Assembly (NCBI RefSeq): GCF_000372725.1
Contig: NW_005200784.1
Location: forward strand, 680,954 to 744,953
Direction of reading: 5' to 3'
DNA length: 64,000 nt
Source: Emiliania huxleyi CCMP1516
Taxonomy: Eukaryota > Haptophyta > Isochrysidales > Noelaerhabdaceae
Both the position numbers and the translations under genes were made by a program. Positions 1 through 9,432 of this stretch are shown here, piece by piece. Each line of letters opens with the position of its first letter. The stretch's first letter is position 1. A model generated the notes under the pieces. That model saw nothing but the letters and a program-made list of their open reading frames with translations. It did no database searches and was not told the origin of the DNA.

Positions 1-358
1 CGCCGGTGCCTCCGGTCGTCGGGCGCCTCGCCACCGCCCTCCTCTCCCGCCGCGCCAGCGCCGCCGCACGCGGCCTCAGCGGGCGGCTTCCCCGCCCCCT
101 TGGCGCGGTGGGCAGTCCGCACGAGGTGGAAGAAGGCTTCCTCGCGCCGAAGCATCCGCCGCTGCTGCTGCAGCTCCTCGACAAGCGGGAGGAGAAGGCA
201 CTCCTCCTTGCCGTCGCCCCAGCTGGCAGGCTCCTTGTGGTGCCTACTCGCACGGGGCCGCGTGAAGCGCGCCTCTCCGCCGCCTCCCTTCACACCTCGC
301 CCCCCTCGCCGCGCGCCACAGCAGGATGTCGACGTCGTGCCCCGCCTTTCCGCGCGTG

Positions 359-424
<66 letters not shown>

Positions 425-1625
425 GCCCCGCCTTTCCGCGCGTGCGGCCGCCGCCGACGAACTCGGCGTGCCAGCAGCAGGAGCAGAGCGGCTCTCCCTC
501 CCTGGGAGGCGGGCAGTCGCTCCCGCTCTTGCTCGCTCGCCGCGCGGCCGCCTCCACCGCACTCCGCATCTCCAGCGCCTCGGCGAGCGGGACGGGCTCC
601 TAATGGGACGCGTCGTGGACGTGTCGTGGTCACGGGTCCAACGCCTGTCTGGGGGTGGGGGGGGGGGTTTTGTGGGGGCGTGCCTGCAGCTCGTCGTGCA
701 CGCTCAGCGAGTGCGCGAGGGCCGTCGATCGAGGCAGCCTCTGCACGAGCCCTGGCCACCTCCTCAGCTCCTCGACGGAGCGGACGTGCCGCGGCGCGGC
801 ACCCGTCTCGCGCCTGAGTTTGTCGAGCGATCGGTGCGTGCCGCCTGCGAGATCGATCGCACACATGTGGCTGATGCCGACCACGCGGTTGAGTGCGCGC
901 TTCTCGGGCGCGTGACGCATGCTGCGCCTCGCCTCGTTCTCAAAGCGCAGGACGCCCTTGGAGCTAATTGGGGCATCGCCGCTCCGGAACGCTGTGAGGG
1001 CGGCGCACGTCCCTGTCTGGAACAAGTCGACAATCTGGCCGGCGCGGAACTTGCCGATGTACGGCTCCTTCTCCAGCAAGGCGACGGCGCCGGCGCGGCC
1101 GCTGCGCCCAATCTCCTCACCCAGCGACCACTCGAGCCCACACACCACCGCCGCAGCGCGCGCATACTCGAGCGCCTCACTGTTGCACCGCTGGAACTCT
1201 CGGTCGGCGTGGTCGTCGCCCTGGCAGGCAATCTCGTACCTCTCGAGCTCGCGCAGCGCGTCCACAATCTCCGGGTAGCGGCCGACGAGCGGGAACCGGC
1301 GCGTGAGCGCCAGGAAGACCTGCGATGTGGAGAACCCGCGCTGCACGGCGGCCGCGGGCGTGGAGGTTGTCGCGAGGGAGCCGCCTCCACTCCCCGGCAG
1401 CCTTGGCCGCTTTGCGACACACGTAACGTTCCACCCGTCGTCTGAGTCGTACTCACCGGTTGCAACCAGATTGCTCTCTCGCACAGATTTTTTGACGCCG
1501 CTCTTCAGCTTGACATGGCACCGATCTCCGGGTAAGAGGACCGTCGCCTCGCATCCGTTTATCTTGCGACCTTCTTCGGAAACCAGGCCGAAGATTCGGA
1601 CGGCGTCGCCGACGCGGAGCGCCAT
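1..1625 (-). CDS. DNA polymerase X family (lambda/mu/TdT-like), 3' end off window
   Basis: Gap-filling/repair DNA polymerase of family X, partial because the 3' part runs off the left edge. Reading from ATG at 1625, residues about 1-50 form a small KOW-like basic module. Then come a Pol X 8-kDa-type helical region with a helix-hairpin-helix (EPYIGKFRAGQIVDLF) and a second hairpin-like segment (VVGISHMCAIDLAGG). The palm starts in exon 2 (ELQ|EPVPLAEA), and the catalytic metal-binding DxD lies in exon 3 (GHDVDILL). Exons as read: 1625-684, 599-432, 345-296, 222-<1; introns GC-AG, GC-AG, GT-AG. Frame continuity (phases 0, 0, 2) and family order support these joins. The second intron is an (AAT)22 array between 20-bp direct repeats. 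The upstream ATG at 1688 is possible, but the folded domain starts at the second Met. Pol lambda versus mu cannot be decided without the rest. Confidence 0.85.
359..424. repeat. (ATT)22 microsatellite inside a Pol X intron, flanked by 20-bp direct repeats
   Basis: Exactly 22 ATT units. The 20 bp at 339-358 are repeated perfectly at 425-444, so the insert plus one repeat is 86 bp. Reading through it breaks the polymerase frame; removing 86 bp restores it. On the coding strand the repeats contain AAAG|GCGGGG, giving a GC donor and an AG acceptor. Confidence 0.95.
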
Positions 1626-1762
1626 GTGCGGACAAGCACCAGCACCAGCACCAGGCCGGAGGCGCCCGCGAACGCTTTGCCTCGACAAAAAGAATTAGGA
1701 GGTGTGGCTCGTCCTCCCATCCCACACCACAGGCGTATTCTAGAGGGGAAAAGAAACGGGGA

Positions 1763-2881
1763 ATGAGGGGCCCCGCCACGAGAAGTGCGTTCTGGGGATG
1801 CAGAGCGTGCAAAGCGGCTAGGGATGAGGTCGCAAAAGAGGCGCGCGAGGCAAGGAGGAGACGCGGGGAACTGAAAGACTGGGACGACTGGAAACAAGAA
1901 GACAGTGAGCCACCACAGGCGTCGTTGGCGCACATACTGAGCGGCAGCTGCGCTGGAAATAAGGAAGAGGCGCGTCACTTCATGCGGAAGCTCGACAAAC
2001 ACACAGCGAGGGCGACAGCAAGAGTTGAACGGGAGGCGCCGGACTCAAAAGACACCGCCACATTCCTGAGACGAGCGAGGGCAGCCTCCTTAAAGGCGAA
2101 AGGGTCTAGATTTGGGGCGCTCGCCGAAGAAGAGTACGACAAAATAGCGCCCGTGATTGCCTGCACGCTACCCGCACTCACGGACCCCATACCCGAAAGA
2201 AAGAGAAGGGAGCTCGCGGGAGAGGTGACGAGTGAACTACAGGTAGTGGGGAAGGCAGCCTCGATTGCCATACAGACATGGGTGCGAAACAACGACAAGA
2301 CCAAGGCACGGGCAGAGGAACGAGAGAAGAATATAGGGTGGATAAAGCGCCTGTTCACGGCATGGAGGGTGAGCCACACCGAACGTACCGAGCGAAGAGC
2401 CGAGCGGAAGGAGGACGGGGAAGATGACTCCGAGGAGGACGAACCAGTGGAAATCCAGTTGTCAGATGTCACGATGCATCCGAAGGGGACCCCAGCGCCG
2501 GCATCATCCGTAGAGGCACGAGTGTTCGAAGAGAGAGTGGACCTGAGCAACAACATGACCTGTAGGCAAATGATCGGAGTGGGAGTCAGAAATGTGGTCC
2601 TTGCGCGAGGGGAGCTCGATAGACTCGAGGGGCCAGGATACGCCGCGAGGAGGACGGAGTTGCGCCGACAGGCGAAAGAAGCCGCGAGAACAAGGGACCG
2701 GCAGGTGGCGGCGTCGCAGGACGAGGCAGAAGAGAACAACGCGTCAGAGGAGGAAGTGACAAGGGAGAGAACGACGAGGGTGGGACGACCGCGAGGTGGC
2801 ATGAAGGTTGCAGCGAGAATCGGCGAGAGACTGCGAAGAGAGATAGGAAGAGGCAGACTCCCTAGGGTGGGCGACGGATAG
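1763..2881 (+). CDS. C-terminal part of a retroelement ORF
   Basis: A 372-codon open frame rich in Glu, Arg and Lys. It ends about 100 bp before a TTTC-repeat tail that recurs at several places in the window. Around residue 50 it reads ASLAHILSGSCAGNKEEAR, similar in arrangement to the C-terminal LEHIL...C segment after the reverse transcriptase in many non-LTR elements, but no RT palm motif is present. The last about 45 residues (TRERTTRVGRPRGGMKVAAR onward) are found again, in the same frame, in the copy near 61.3-61.5 kb. It is probably a 5'-truncated element, so the ATG at 1763 need not be a real start. The element family is inferred from tail, truncation pattern and copy number, not from a recognised catalytic domain. 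Confidence 0.55.
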   Translation: MRGPATRSAFWGCRACKAARDEVAKEAREARRRRGELKDWDDWKQEDSEPPQASLAHILSGSCAGNKEEARHFMRKLDKHTARATARVEREAPDSKDTATFLRRARAASLKAKGSRFGALAEEEYDKIAPVIACTLPALTDPIPERKRRELAGEVTSELQVVGKAASIAIQTWVRNNDKTKARAEEREKNIGWIKRLFTAWRVSHTERTERRAERKEDGEDDSEEDEPVEIQLSDVTMHPKGTPAPASSVEARVFEERVDLSNNMTCRQMIGVGVRNVVLARGELDRLEGPGYAARRTELRRQAKEAARTRDRQVAASQDEAEENNASEEEVTRERTTRVGRPRGGMKVAARIGERLRREIGRGRLPRVGDG

Positions 2882-3022
2882 CGCACCACACACCTCTCCT
2901 TAAAATCCCTGTGTGGTGGCGGCGTGCCGTCCTCCCATCCCTCCCTTGGGTTGTCTGTTTTCTTTCTTTCTTTCTTTTTCCCTCCCTTGGGTTGTCTGTT
3001 TTCTTTCTTTCTTTCTTTGGGC
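2882..3022 (+). mobile_element. Retroelement 3' UTR with tandem TTTC tail
   Basis: After the stop come a conserved segment (CACACCTCTCCTTAAAATCC) and then CCCTCCCTTGGGTTGTCTG followed by repeated TTTC, present twice in tandem (about 2940-2979 and 2980-3018). The same tail occurs, mostly reversed, near 9.4, 39.5, 60.7, 61.3 and 61.6 kb. Confidence 0.75.
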
Positions 3023-3095
3023 ACGGGACTGGCGCGCACTGGCACTAACACAGGCAAAAAGAATTTTACAAGCGCACTCCCTCGCACGACACACG
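3023..3095 (+). repeat. Dispersed repeat R4, copy 1
   Basis: GGGCACGGGACTGGCGCGCA, then CACTAACACA, an AAGAATTTTACAA motif and CTCCCTCGCACGACAC. Other copies lie near 52166-52235, 55270-55340 and, reversed, 62107-62170. Block order differs between copies, as if the unit were originally tandem. Confidence 0.8.
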
Positions 3096-3118
3096 ACAAA
3101 AGAAATCCTGCTCCTCAA

Positions 3119-3345
3119 AGTGCTCGTCGCGTTGTTTGTGGCCCTGCGACCGCACCCCCCAGGGTTAGGGCTCTCTAGCCCGCAGCCCGATGCCAATCAT
3201 CCGGCCCGCTGGGTGCGCTTCTTAGCTCCCCGGCCCTGGATGTGAGGTTACCGTATACCGACTGCACTCCAAGTGCTCCAACCCCTGACTGACAGTCTTC
3301 AAGACTTGGACTCCAAGTGCTCGAGCCGTCGCGCGTCACAGGGGC
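3119..3345 (+). repeat. Dispersed repeat R1, copy 1
   Basis: Marked by AGGGTTAGGGCTCTCTAGCC, CCGCTGGGTGCGCTTCTTAG and CTCCAAGTGCTC. Further copies or parts are near 5200-5415, 9631-10060, 13723-13770 (reversed), 25413-25470 (reversed), 59530-59640 (reversed) and 60563-60705. No coding capacity seen. The 3346-3664 stretch that follows holds only short unexplained ORFs and a small CA run at about 3640. Confidence 0.8.
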
Positions 3346-3664
3346 GCCCGCCAACGAAGACGAGCATCGGACCGCACGCCGCCGCCGAGTGCGCGGATCG
3401 CAGTGAGCCCTTTCGGTCGCATCCGGGGCGCACGTCGTGGGAGAGCGCCTACCACTCGGAGCCGGCCGTGTGGAAGACGAAGACCTCCTTGCCGACGGAG
3501 TCCTTGCCCAAGCATGGAGTAAAACGGACCGGTAGATTTTTGATCAGTGTCCGTCTGCGTCTGCAGGTCTGCTCTCAGAGCTGGTCGTTTTGTTGGCAAA
3601 ATCTTTTTAGTATACCACGGGGCTGATATTATGTCAAAACACACACACACACGATTAACATGCT

Positions 3665-4735
3665 TCATGGGATGATGTTGATCCCGTTCTCCTCCATCTG
3701 CTTGAGCTTGAAGTAGAGTGAGCCAGTGGCCTCGGCATCATAGAGAGCTGTGTGTCGTTTCGAAGTTGCATTTTCATTGGGCATTCGAATATCCACAGCT
3801 CGACATGCCCAATCTAGACTTGGCATGCCTCTGTGCCGTGGTTTCTGCAGGTCGCGCGCCAAATTCATCGTGCAAGTCGCGGCCTTTGCGAGCCGCGTGA
3901 GAAGCTCTGCGCCTTCTGGTTGCTCAAGGCGACGGAACTCGCGTACCAGAATGCTCACGTCAAACTCAATATGATGTCCCACAAGCACGCCGCCGCTACG
4001 ATCGAGGACACGCAAGGCGTCAAGCAGGCACGGTAGAACATGAGCCAACGGTTGGCCACGCTGAGCCAATTGCAGGTTTGTAAGCCCATGGTACTTCACC
4101 GCGGCCTGTGTGCAGGGTGGCGCGTCGCTGACACAAAGCTCTTGCCGTTCGAGGACCTCACCTCGAGCGTCAAATGTGCACCACCCGACCTGTACGGCAC
4201 GTGCAAACTCGAGATTCCACGACTGACACCAGCACGTGTGGCCGAACTCGCCCGTATAGCCATCGTACCAGCTTGTTGTCCTCGAAGAGCCTGGCAGCAC
4301 CTCTCCAGGCTGAGGCTGATTCTGGAGGAGCAAGCATGTTAAGCATTTTGTCACATTCGGCTTGTGTGTTTTCACATGTTCAGCGAGCTGAGCTTCTCTT
4401 TTCTCGCGAAGAGCTCTTCTTTTCTCCTCTGCCACAGCTGCTTCCATCCTTTCCTTCTTGAGACGAGCTTGCTTCTCCGCTTCTGGCTCCTGATCGAGCC
4501 ATCCGTGCGTCTCTATGTCCAGTGCCATTACAGCGCACATTGCCCAGGCTGACATCTCTGGCGGCTCCTGTTGCGGCTGCTGCTGCGGTGGTTGCTGCGG
4601 CGGCTGCGGCGGTGGTCGGCGTGGCCTTCGCGTTGGTGCTATGCCATAGTACGGATGGAGCGTAGTGTACCAGCTCGATCGCTGCCACCAGGCGCCGATG
4701 CGGCGTGCACGCCGACGTCTAGGTTGCGGGATCAT
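3665..4735 (-). CDS. DEDDh-type 3'-5' exonuclease (RNase T/DNA Pol III epsilon-like) with a large insertion
   Basis: A 356-residue, intron-free frame. The DEDDh core is visible: Exo I VMALDIETHG (D73, E75), Exo II LVGHHIEFDVSIL (D259) and Exo III KRHTALYDAEATG (H328, D333). The family removes nucleotides from RNA or DNA 3' ends by two-metal catalysis. Unusual points are a Pro/Gln-rich N-terminus (about 38-59) and roughly 100 residues inserted straight after Exo I. The insert has a charged Lys/Glu/Arg helix (82-120) and two Cys pairs (CLTC at 131-134, CWC at 168-170) that could bind zinc. After the insert the fold resumes with FARAVQVGWCTFD. Start ATG at 4735 is the first in the frame. The substrate cannot be told; the five catalytic residues make the exonuclease class secure. 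Confidence 0.85.
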   Translation of the reverse strand: MIPQPRRRRARRIGAWWQRSSWYTTLHPYYGIAPTRRPRRPPPQPPQQPPQQQPQQEPPEMSAWAMCAVMALDIETHGWLDQEPEAEKQARLKKERMEAAVAEEKRRALREKREAQLAEHVKTHKPNVTKCLTCLLLQNQPQPGEVLPGSSRTTSWYDGYTGEFGHTCWCQSWNLEFARAVQVGWCTFDARGEVLERQELCVSDAPPCTQAAVKYHGLTNLQLAQRGQPLAHVLPCLLDALRVLDRSGGVLVGHHIEFDVSILVREFRRLEQPEGAELLTRLAKAATCTMNLARDLQKPRHRGMPSLDWACRAVDIRMPNENATSKRHTALYDAEATGSLYFKLKQMEENGINIIP

Positions 4736-5199
4736 GTAGATGTCTTCTGGACGCTGTGTACCACAATTGGCAGCTCAGGGCTGGCTCAGGGCTGGCGAAC
4801 CACAATTGGCACGAGCTCGAAACATGCTTGGATGTTTCGCATGGCTTATTAATGTTTCGCATAAACCTGTTTAGATCTAAACAACTTAAAGCGCTGCTTA
4901 GGCCTTAAACAGCCCAAACCCAACAGTCAGTGAAACTATGAGCGTCTCACAGTTATGTGCTGCCACGCAAAAACTTGGGGGTCGCCGGCCAACCGAACGC
5001 CCCACCCAGCCCTCTCGGCCGAGCTATCAGCCAAGGCGAAAGCTAATGTTCTCTCGCAAGCAGTCGTACGAGACCAGCAACCAGGGCTCGAGCCTCGACG
5101 ACCTCTCGCGCAAGCTCGCCGTCGACCTGCGCAAGCACGTGCGCAAGCTCGACCACTACCCGCCGTACACCAACCAAGGACTGTGGCGCTGACAGGGCA
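4736..5199. other. Intergenic, short unidentified ORF
   Basis: A plus frame from 4938 to 5192 reads 84 residues, with a plausible protein-like end (SRKLAVDLRKHVRKLDHY), but nothing recognisable. It may be a gene remnant. Nothing else seen. Confidence 0.3.
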
Positions 5200-5415
5200 C
5201 CCAAATCGGCGGAGAGCCTGCTATCACATCGAGCCACCCACCGCCCTTCGCCGCGGGGCCGTCAGCCTCTCCAAGACCAAGTCTACAAGTGCTCCAAGTC
5301 GCAAGTCCAAGCGGTGCGGCGAGACGCGATGCAGGCGATGTCGCGTGCTCCAGGCACCAGGGGTTGACTTGTAACTCATCTAACAACCTGGTACCTGCAT
5401 GGGAGAGATGGGACC
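5200..5415 (+). repeat. Dispersed repeat R1, partial copy
   Basis: Matches the distal half of the copy at 9820-10030: CGGAGAGCC(T/G)GCTATCA, CACCCACCGCCCTT, GGGGCCGTCAGCCTCTCCAA and ACCTGCATGGGAGA. Non-coding. Confidence 0.7.
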
Positions 5416-5565
5416 GCACCTCCCAGAGAAGTCAGAAGAGCAAGAGCGGAGAAAGAAGTACTGCGCACAGAGCTCTGAAGACTCGTGAACAGGCTGTGAA
5501 CACTCAAGCGTGTGTGAAGCTGAAGGCGATCGATCTCTCCTAAATACAGTACTCTCTAACACCGC

Positions 5566-6160
5566 TTTTTGTAATACCGTTGCCCAAACCCGCGTAGGAA
5601 AATAGTGCCCCGGCCGAGCGTATGCAATCTCCAAACGCCGGTGTGCCGCATGCGCCGTGGACCGGCCCCGAGGCGGGGCCGCGGCGCATCGAGGAGGGGG
5701 GAATGCGAATAGGAATAACAAGTTGCGGGGCGCGCCGTGGCGTTCAACAGATGGGCGGGCCTCGCACTGCGCGCAGCCAGGCTCCTAGTGTTAGGGGAGA
5801 GCAGAGATTCCGCCCTCTGGCCCCGGGCCGCTCGTCCAGGGCGGCCGGGAACTAGACGCTCGAGTAGACCGACGCCTGCCGCGCGGGGTAGACGCGAAAG
5901 ACAGGCCCGCCTGCCAGGAGGGGCCCGCGCGGTCGGAGACGGAGGCGGACGGGGAAGAGGGGTGCGGGGCGGGGCTGGCGCGCCGTTGGTTTCGACGGGC
6001 ACAGCGTAGCGCGAGGAGACCAGCAGCCGCGCGGGCGTGCCGCGGATGATCGAGATCGTCGAGTCTGCGACGGCGGCCCGCGCGGCGCCGTTCTCGTGCA
6101 GCAGCACGCGGTGCGTCGCTCGGAGGGAGGATCGCGGCGACTCGGCGCCGGCGGCGGTTG
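5566..6160 (-). pseudogene. Duplicated 3' exon block of the 11.4-12.8 kb gene
   Basis: Nearly identical to 11118-11680: it holds the penultimate exon (RATHRVLLHENGAARA... SRYAVPVETNG), the GC-AG intron, the terminal exon (FRVYPARQASVYSSV stop) and 3' flank. A short stretch near 5653-5700 differs from the other copy. The upstream 5' exons are absent; at about 6160 the sequence changes abruptly to AT-richer DNA, and the reading frame continues across the join without a stop. It is therefore a truncated duplicate that now forms the tail of a chimeric frame. Confidence 0.8.
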
Positions 6161-7510
6161 TAATGGGCTCTGAGGTTGTTCTTACAAAGTCACCGGGAAG
6201 CTGTGATGGATATTGGGTCGCCCTAATTTTATATGGAAATCCAATTTCCAAACCAACAGCTACGCCAGCTGCAAGCCCGCCATTTATGGGCTCACCGTCA
6301 TCGACATCGTTTTTTAGGAGCTGTATCTCGACTGGGCCGTCAGTGCTTGCGAGAACATCAAAATTGATATATCCATCGTGTTACTTGGTGCCATATCTGT
6401 ATACCCGACTCCCATTGCGGCGAATCCCAAGGGGGGCTGCCCCATCCGTCTACGATTACATTCCCAGGACCTGGCTCTGCAACCTCCCGAACAACTTTTG
6501 ACCATCTTCGCAATATGGGTTCGAACCTCCGAAGTACCTTTCTCCTCCCCCAAACGGAATTGGACCAACTTGACGTAGGGGCGAGTTATAAGGAAGGCGA
6601 GTGGCTGCTGATAAATCACAAGCGTCATATGCTGCCTTCGACGGGAATTCCCAGACTTGATACGGACCTGCTGGCTTAGCGTTCTTAATGTCAATACTCA
6701 GCTCCGGGGGGTCGGCCATTCTATTTACAGACACATTGTCGATGCACACGTTAGGAGACAGCCCTTCTGCTGACCTGCCCCCCTGGAAAAAGCGAATGTA
6801 ATTTGTTGATCTCGCTTCGAACGTGACCGTGTACTTTGTAAAGGAGGAAGACCCACAGGGTTTTACCCTCCGCGTGAGGATCGACGCGGCGAGGGGGTAG
6901 GTTCGAATTCGCCGCGCAACATTTCACCCCCACAGGACCTCGCCCGCCCCCCCTCATGGTCCCACCTAGCACCCAAACGAGCTTTCGCACCCTCTCCTTG
7001 CGTGGTGTCCCCCGCTATGTGTCGCCGTTTTCGGGGCACGCAATCCTGTGCAGTCAGGGCAAGTGGGGGCGGGGGGCAGTCCCTCTGGTCCGATACTGGT
7101 TCTGTCTCTAGTCTCGGAGGGGGGCTTGAAGCTAAGAATATTTTATTTTTGTAAAGGAGGAAGACGACGGTGGTACAATTTTGTCCGATAAACTTGAGCG
7201 GGTGTTGACCTGTACAGACCCTTGAACAAGCGACCCCTCATTTATGAATGAAAGGTAAAACGAAACCTCGTACGTGACGCCCGGAACCAAACCCATTAGA
7301 GGTTGACTAATCCAGGCGTCATTTGTTAAAACGACGAGCGTCGTCGGGTGGAAAGTGCTCATACAACTCGAAAGACGTCCTTTTCGAAACAACAACCTTG
7401 TCTTTGACGTAAACGTCGCGCTGGGTCAGGTTTGGGTTGCGCATTATCACAACCTTGTACTCTTTGTCGACGCGGTCCAGGTCAATCTGTGGGTATGAGA
7501 ACATAAGGAT
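6160..7510 (-). pseudogene. AT-richer gene remnant with lectin-like and cupredoxin-like segments
   Basis: Base composition drops clearly relative to the flanks. Reading minus, pieces in different frames line up as one protein. A beta-rich module (ISQPLMGLVPGVTYEVSFYL ... NVCIDNVSVN) resembles carbohydrate-binding jelly-roll domains. It is followed by a plastocyanin/phytocyanin-like end (AAYDACDLSAAT ... YFGGSNPYCEDGQKL), in which the usual C-terminal copper His is not seen. A last segment (INFDVLASTDGPVEIQL ... RTTSEPI) runs in frame into the duplicated host exon at 6160. The pieces are separated by frame changes or stops and by a 313-bp insertion with 17-bp direct repeats (6835-6851 and 7148-7164), so I call it broken, although unusual introns are possible. 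Domain assignments rest on short motifs. Confidence 0.45.
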
Positions 7511-7619
7511 TCGGAGAGTTGGGGGCGGCGCGCAAAAATAAACGGAGGAGTGTCTCTATTGGCAGCGGGGGAGAGCCCGAGATTGCAGGTCTACTTTTTT
7601 CTCTACCCCCTTGTAAAAG

Positions 7620-8575
7620 CGAAATCATTATGTTGAACGCGCCTCCCCCTGTGCAAGACTAACCTCAACAATTTGTGGACTGGTGGAAACAATCTTTATG
7701 ACCTGTTGGGCTACGGCGGTCACCAAATTCGAATGTCCGACAACGCAACGGGGGAAGCTCACGTTTTCAACATCCCTGACGACGCGCGAGGAAGGGCCGA
7801 CGTGATAGACGAGATTATGAACAGCCACTACTTTGGCCTCGCTTCTCCGTACGAGATCGATGGCAACTTCCGCATTCAAATTTTAAACAACCCAGTTGGG
7901 CAGCCCATGCAAGACCAGGTCTTTGCAAACGATGCTTCTATGGATTGCATGACGAAGGTGATCACACCGAGATGGAAAGCTGTTGACTTTAACGAATGCA
8001 GAGTCCATTAAAAAGGCAAAACAGCCATACAGAAATGCGCTGATTTACGCTGCCAAGTTCAGCAATGGGGTCCCCGAGGCCGAGTTGGATGCGTATTCAA
8101 AGGCGGTGAAGATCAATATCACCATCAAAACGTATGGAGACAAGGTAATTTACGAGTCTCCGAAGCTTTCAAATTCGATCGGAACTCTCAACTTTTTCAA
8201 TTCGAGGATGAACCACGTCGAAGTGTTGAGGTATGACATTTGCAACTTGATTCAAATGATGGCAGACCACGTATACAGACTACGAGGATATCGAATGCAT
8301 TAAAGCGAAGTGCATCGAGCAAGGGACGACCGTGATTTACAAATCAAACGGCAAAAACATTTCATTTCTCGCTACGCCAAACGGAGTTTTCAAAACTGGC
8401 GGCCCTACAAAGAAGGCGGTCGAGCTCAGGTCGAGCTGTTTGACTCAAAGAACGATCTTCCATATTTGAAGAAATCGCTGCTTGGGCCCTCTCCGTTTTA
8501 CATGGGGAGCCAGTTTCACCACAACAATTCCTTCCTTTACCATTTGTACGACGATCTTCCCAACTTTTTTCTTCG
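7620..8575 (+). pseudogene. AT-richer degraded ORFs, unidentified
   Basis: Three overlapping plus-strand frames (7673-8011, 7983-8303, then a third to about 8450) look like one protein broken by frame changes. Protein-like segments include HVFNIPDDARGRADVIDEIM, QPYRNALIYAAKFSNG and KAKCIEQGTTVIYKSNG. Composition matches the adjoining minus-strand remnant and not the GC-rich host genes, so both may have come in together, for example from a virus or another alga. I do not recognise the family. The island ends abruptly at about 8575, where GC-rich sequence resumes. Confidence 0.4.
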
Positions 8576-8577
8576 GC

Positions 8578-9274
8578 GACTACCTTTACAACAAGGCCCA
8601 CCACCGGCGGCCCCACGACGGCGTCCTCGCCGCCTGGGCGGACGCGATGCGCGCCCCGGCCAACGCGCCGGTCGTGCACGGCGACAAGGAGAAACCAGAG
8701 CTCACCCGGCAGTACAACGAGGGGTACAAGGTCGACCTCGCGGAACCCCATGCGGGGCCAGGAGGATGCGACGAAGTAAATGAAATCAACTCTGGACGCC
8801 CCTCCTCAAGACCTCCTCGGCGGGCGTTGGCAACGCCTCGAGCGGCGGCACGCCCGCCTCCGTTGGCCACTCCTACGCCTTCGGCAACACCGAAGAGAAG
8901 GCCCGCCGCCTAAACATGGGCTGCAAGGCGCGCGGGCAGCCCGGCCAACCCTTCTCCCACAAGACCGGCCACGGCTACGTCAAGGCGCATCGCGGTTTCT
9001 ACCACGACGCGATCTTTGTCAAGCGCAACAACTTCAACCTGCTGCTCCACGAGACGTTCGGCGGCGGCTTCTCGCCCACCGCCGTTCTCAAGCTGCGCCG
9101 CCTCGCGCGCAAAGCCGCGCGCGGCAGCGTCGACCGCACGGCCTACTCGCCCAAGTACTCGCTTTCTTTTATGTCCCACCATGCAGAGCGCATCTCTCTC
9201 TCTGTTGTGCGAGGCGTGAACCGCGCCATTCGCTCTCACCTGGCAACCCTGTCTGCACGTCTCGCGCGCGCGTG
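8578..9274 (+). pseudogene. Fragment of a repetitive protein family (NTEE type)
   Basis: Two frames: 8578-8790 (NKAHHRRPHDGVLAAWADAM ...) and 8793-9274 (AFGNTEEKARRLNMGCKARG ... FYHDAIFVKRNNFNLLLHET ... MSHHAERISLSVVRG). A diverged relative is on the minus strand at 55.4-56.1 kb and shares FGNTE, LLL.E.FGG and a C-terminal RIS.V....I pattern. From memory, comparable families occur in high copy in some algal and dinoflagellate genomes; the function is unknown. No start codon or exon structure could be defined, and the two frames do not join simply. Confidence 0.5.
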
Positions 9275-9374
9275 AACAGGGCTCCAGGCCCCAAATGACG
9301 TGTGAGTGTTAGAGTTGTTTGGTATTGCTAAAAATCTCTCTCTCACACGTCCCAACTCCCCAGAAATCCCGAGG

Positions 9375-9432
9375 AGCCGAAAAGAAAGAAAGAAAGAAAA
9401 CAGACCACCCAAGGGAGGGATGGGAGGACGGC
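9375..9432 (-). mobile_element. Very short retroelement tail copy
   Basis: Reverse copy of the TTTC tail plus CCTCCCATCCCTCCCTTGGG; only about 57 bp remain, consistent with extreme 5' truncation. Confidence 0.65.

Noticed and set aside
244..864. Long Ile, Asn and Tyr runs in open frames at the ATT array
   Set aside because: They are simple readings of the (ATT)22 microsatellite; the real gene uses the flanking exons and removes the array.
6160..8575. Calling the AT-rich island a definite endogenous virus
   Set aside because: No capsid, polymerase or packaging motif was seen; composition and broken ORFs alone are not enough.
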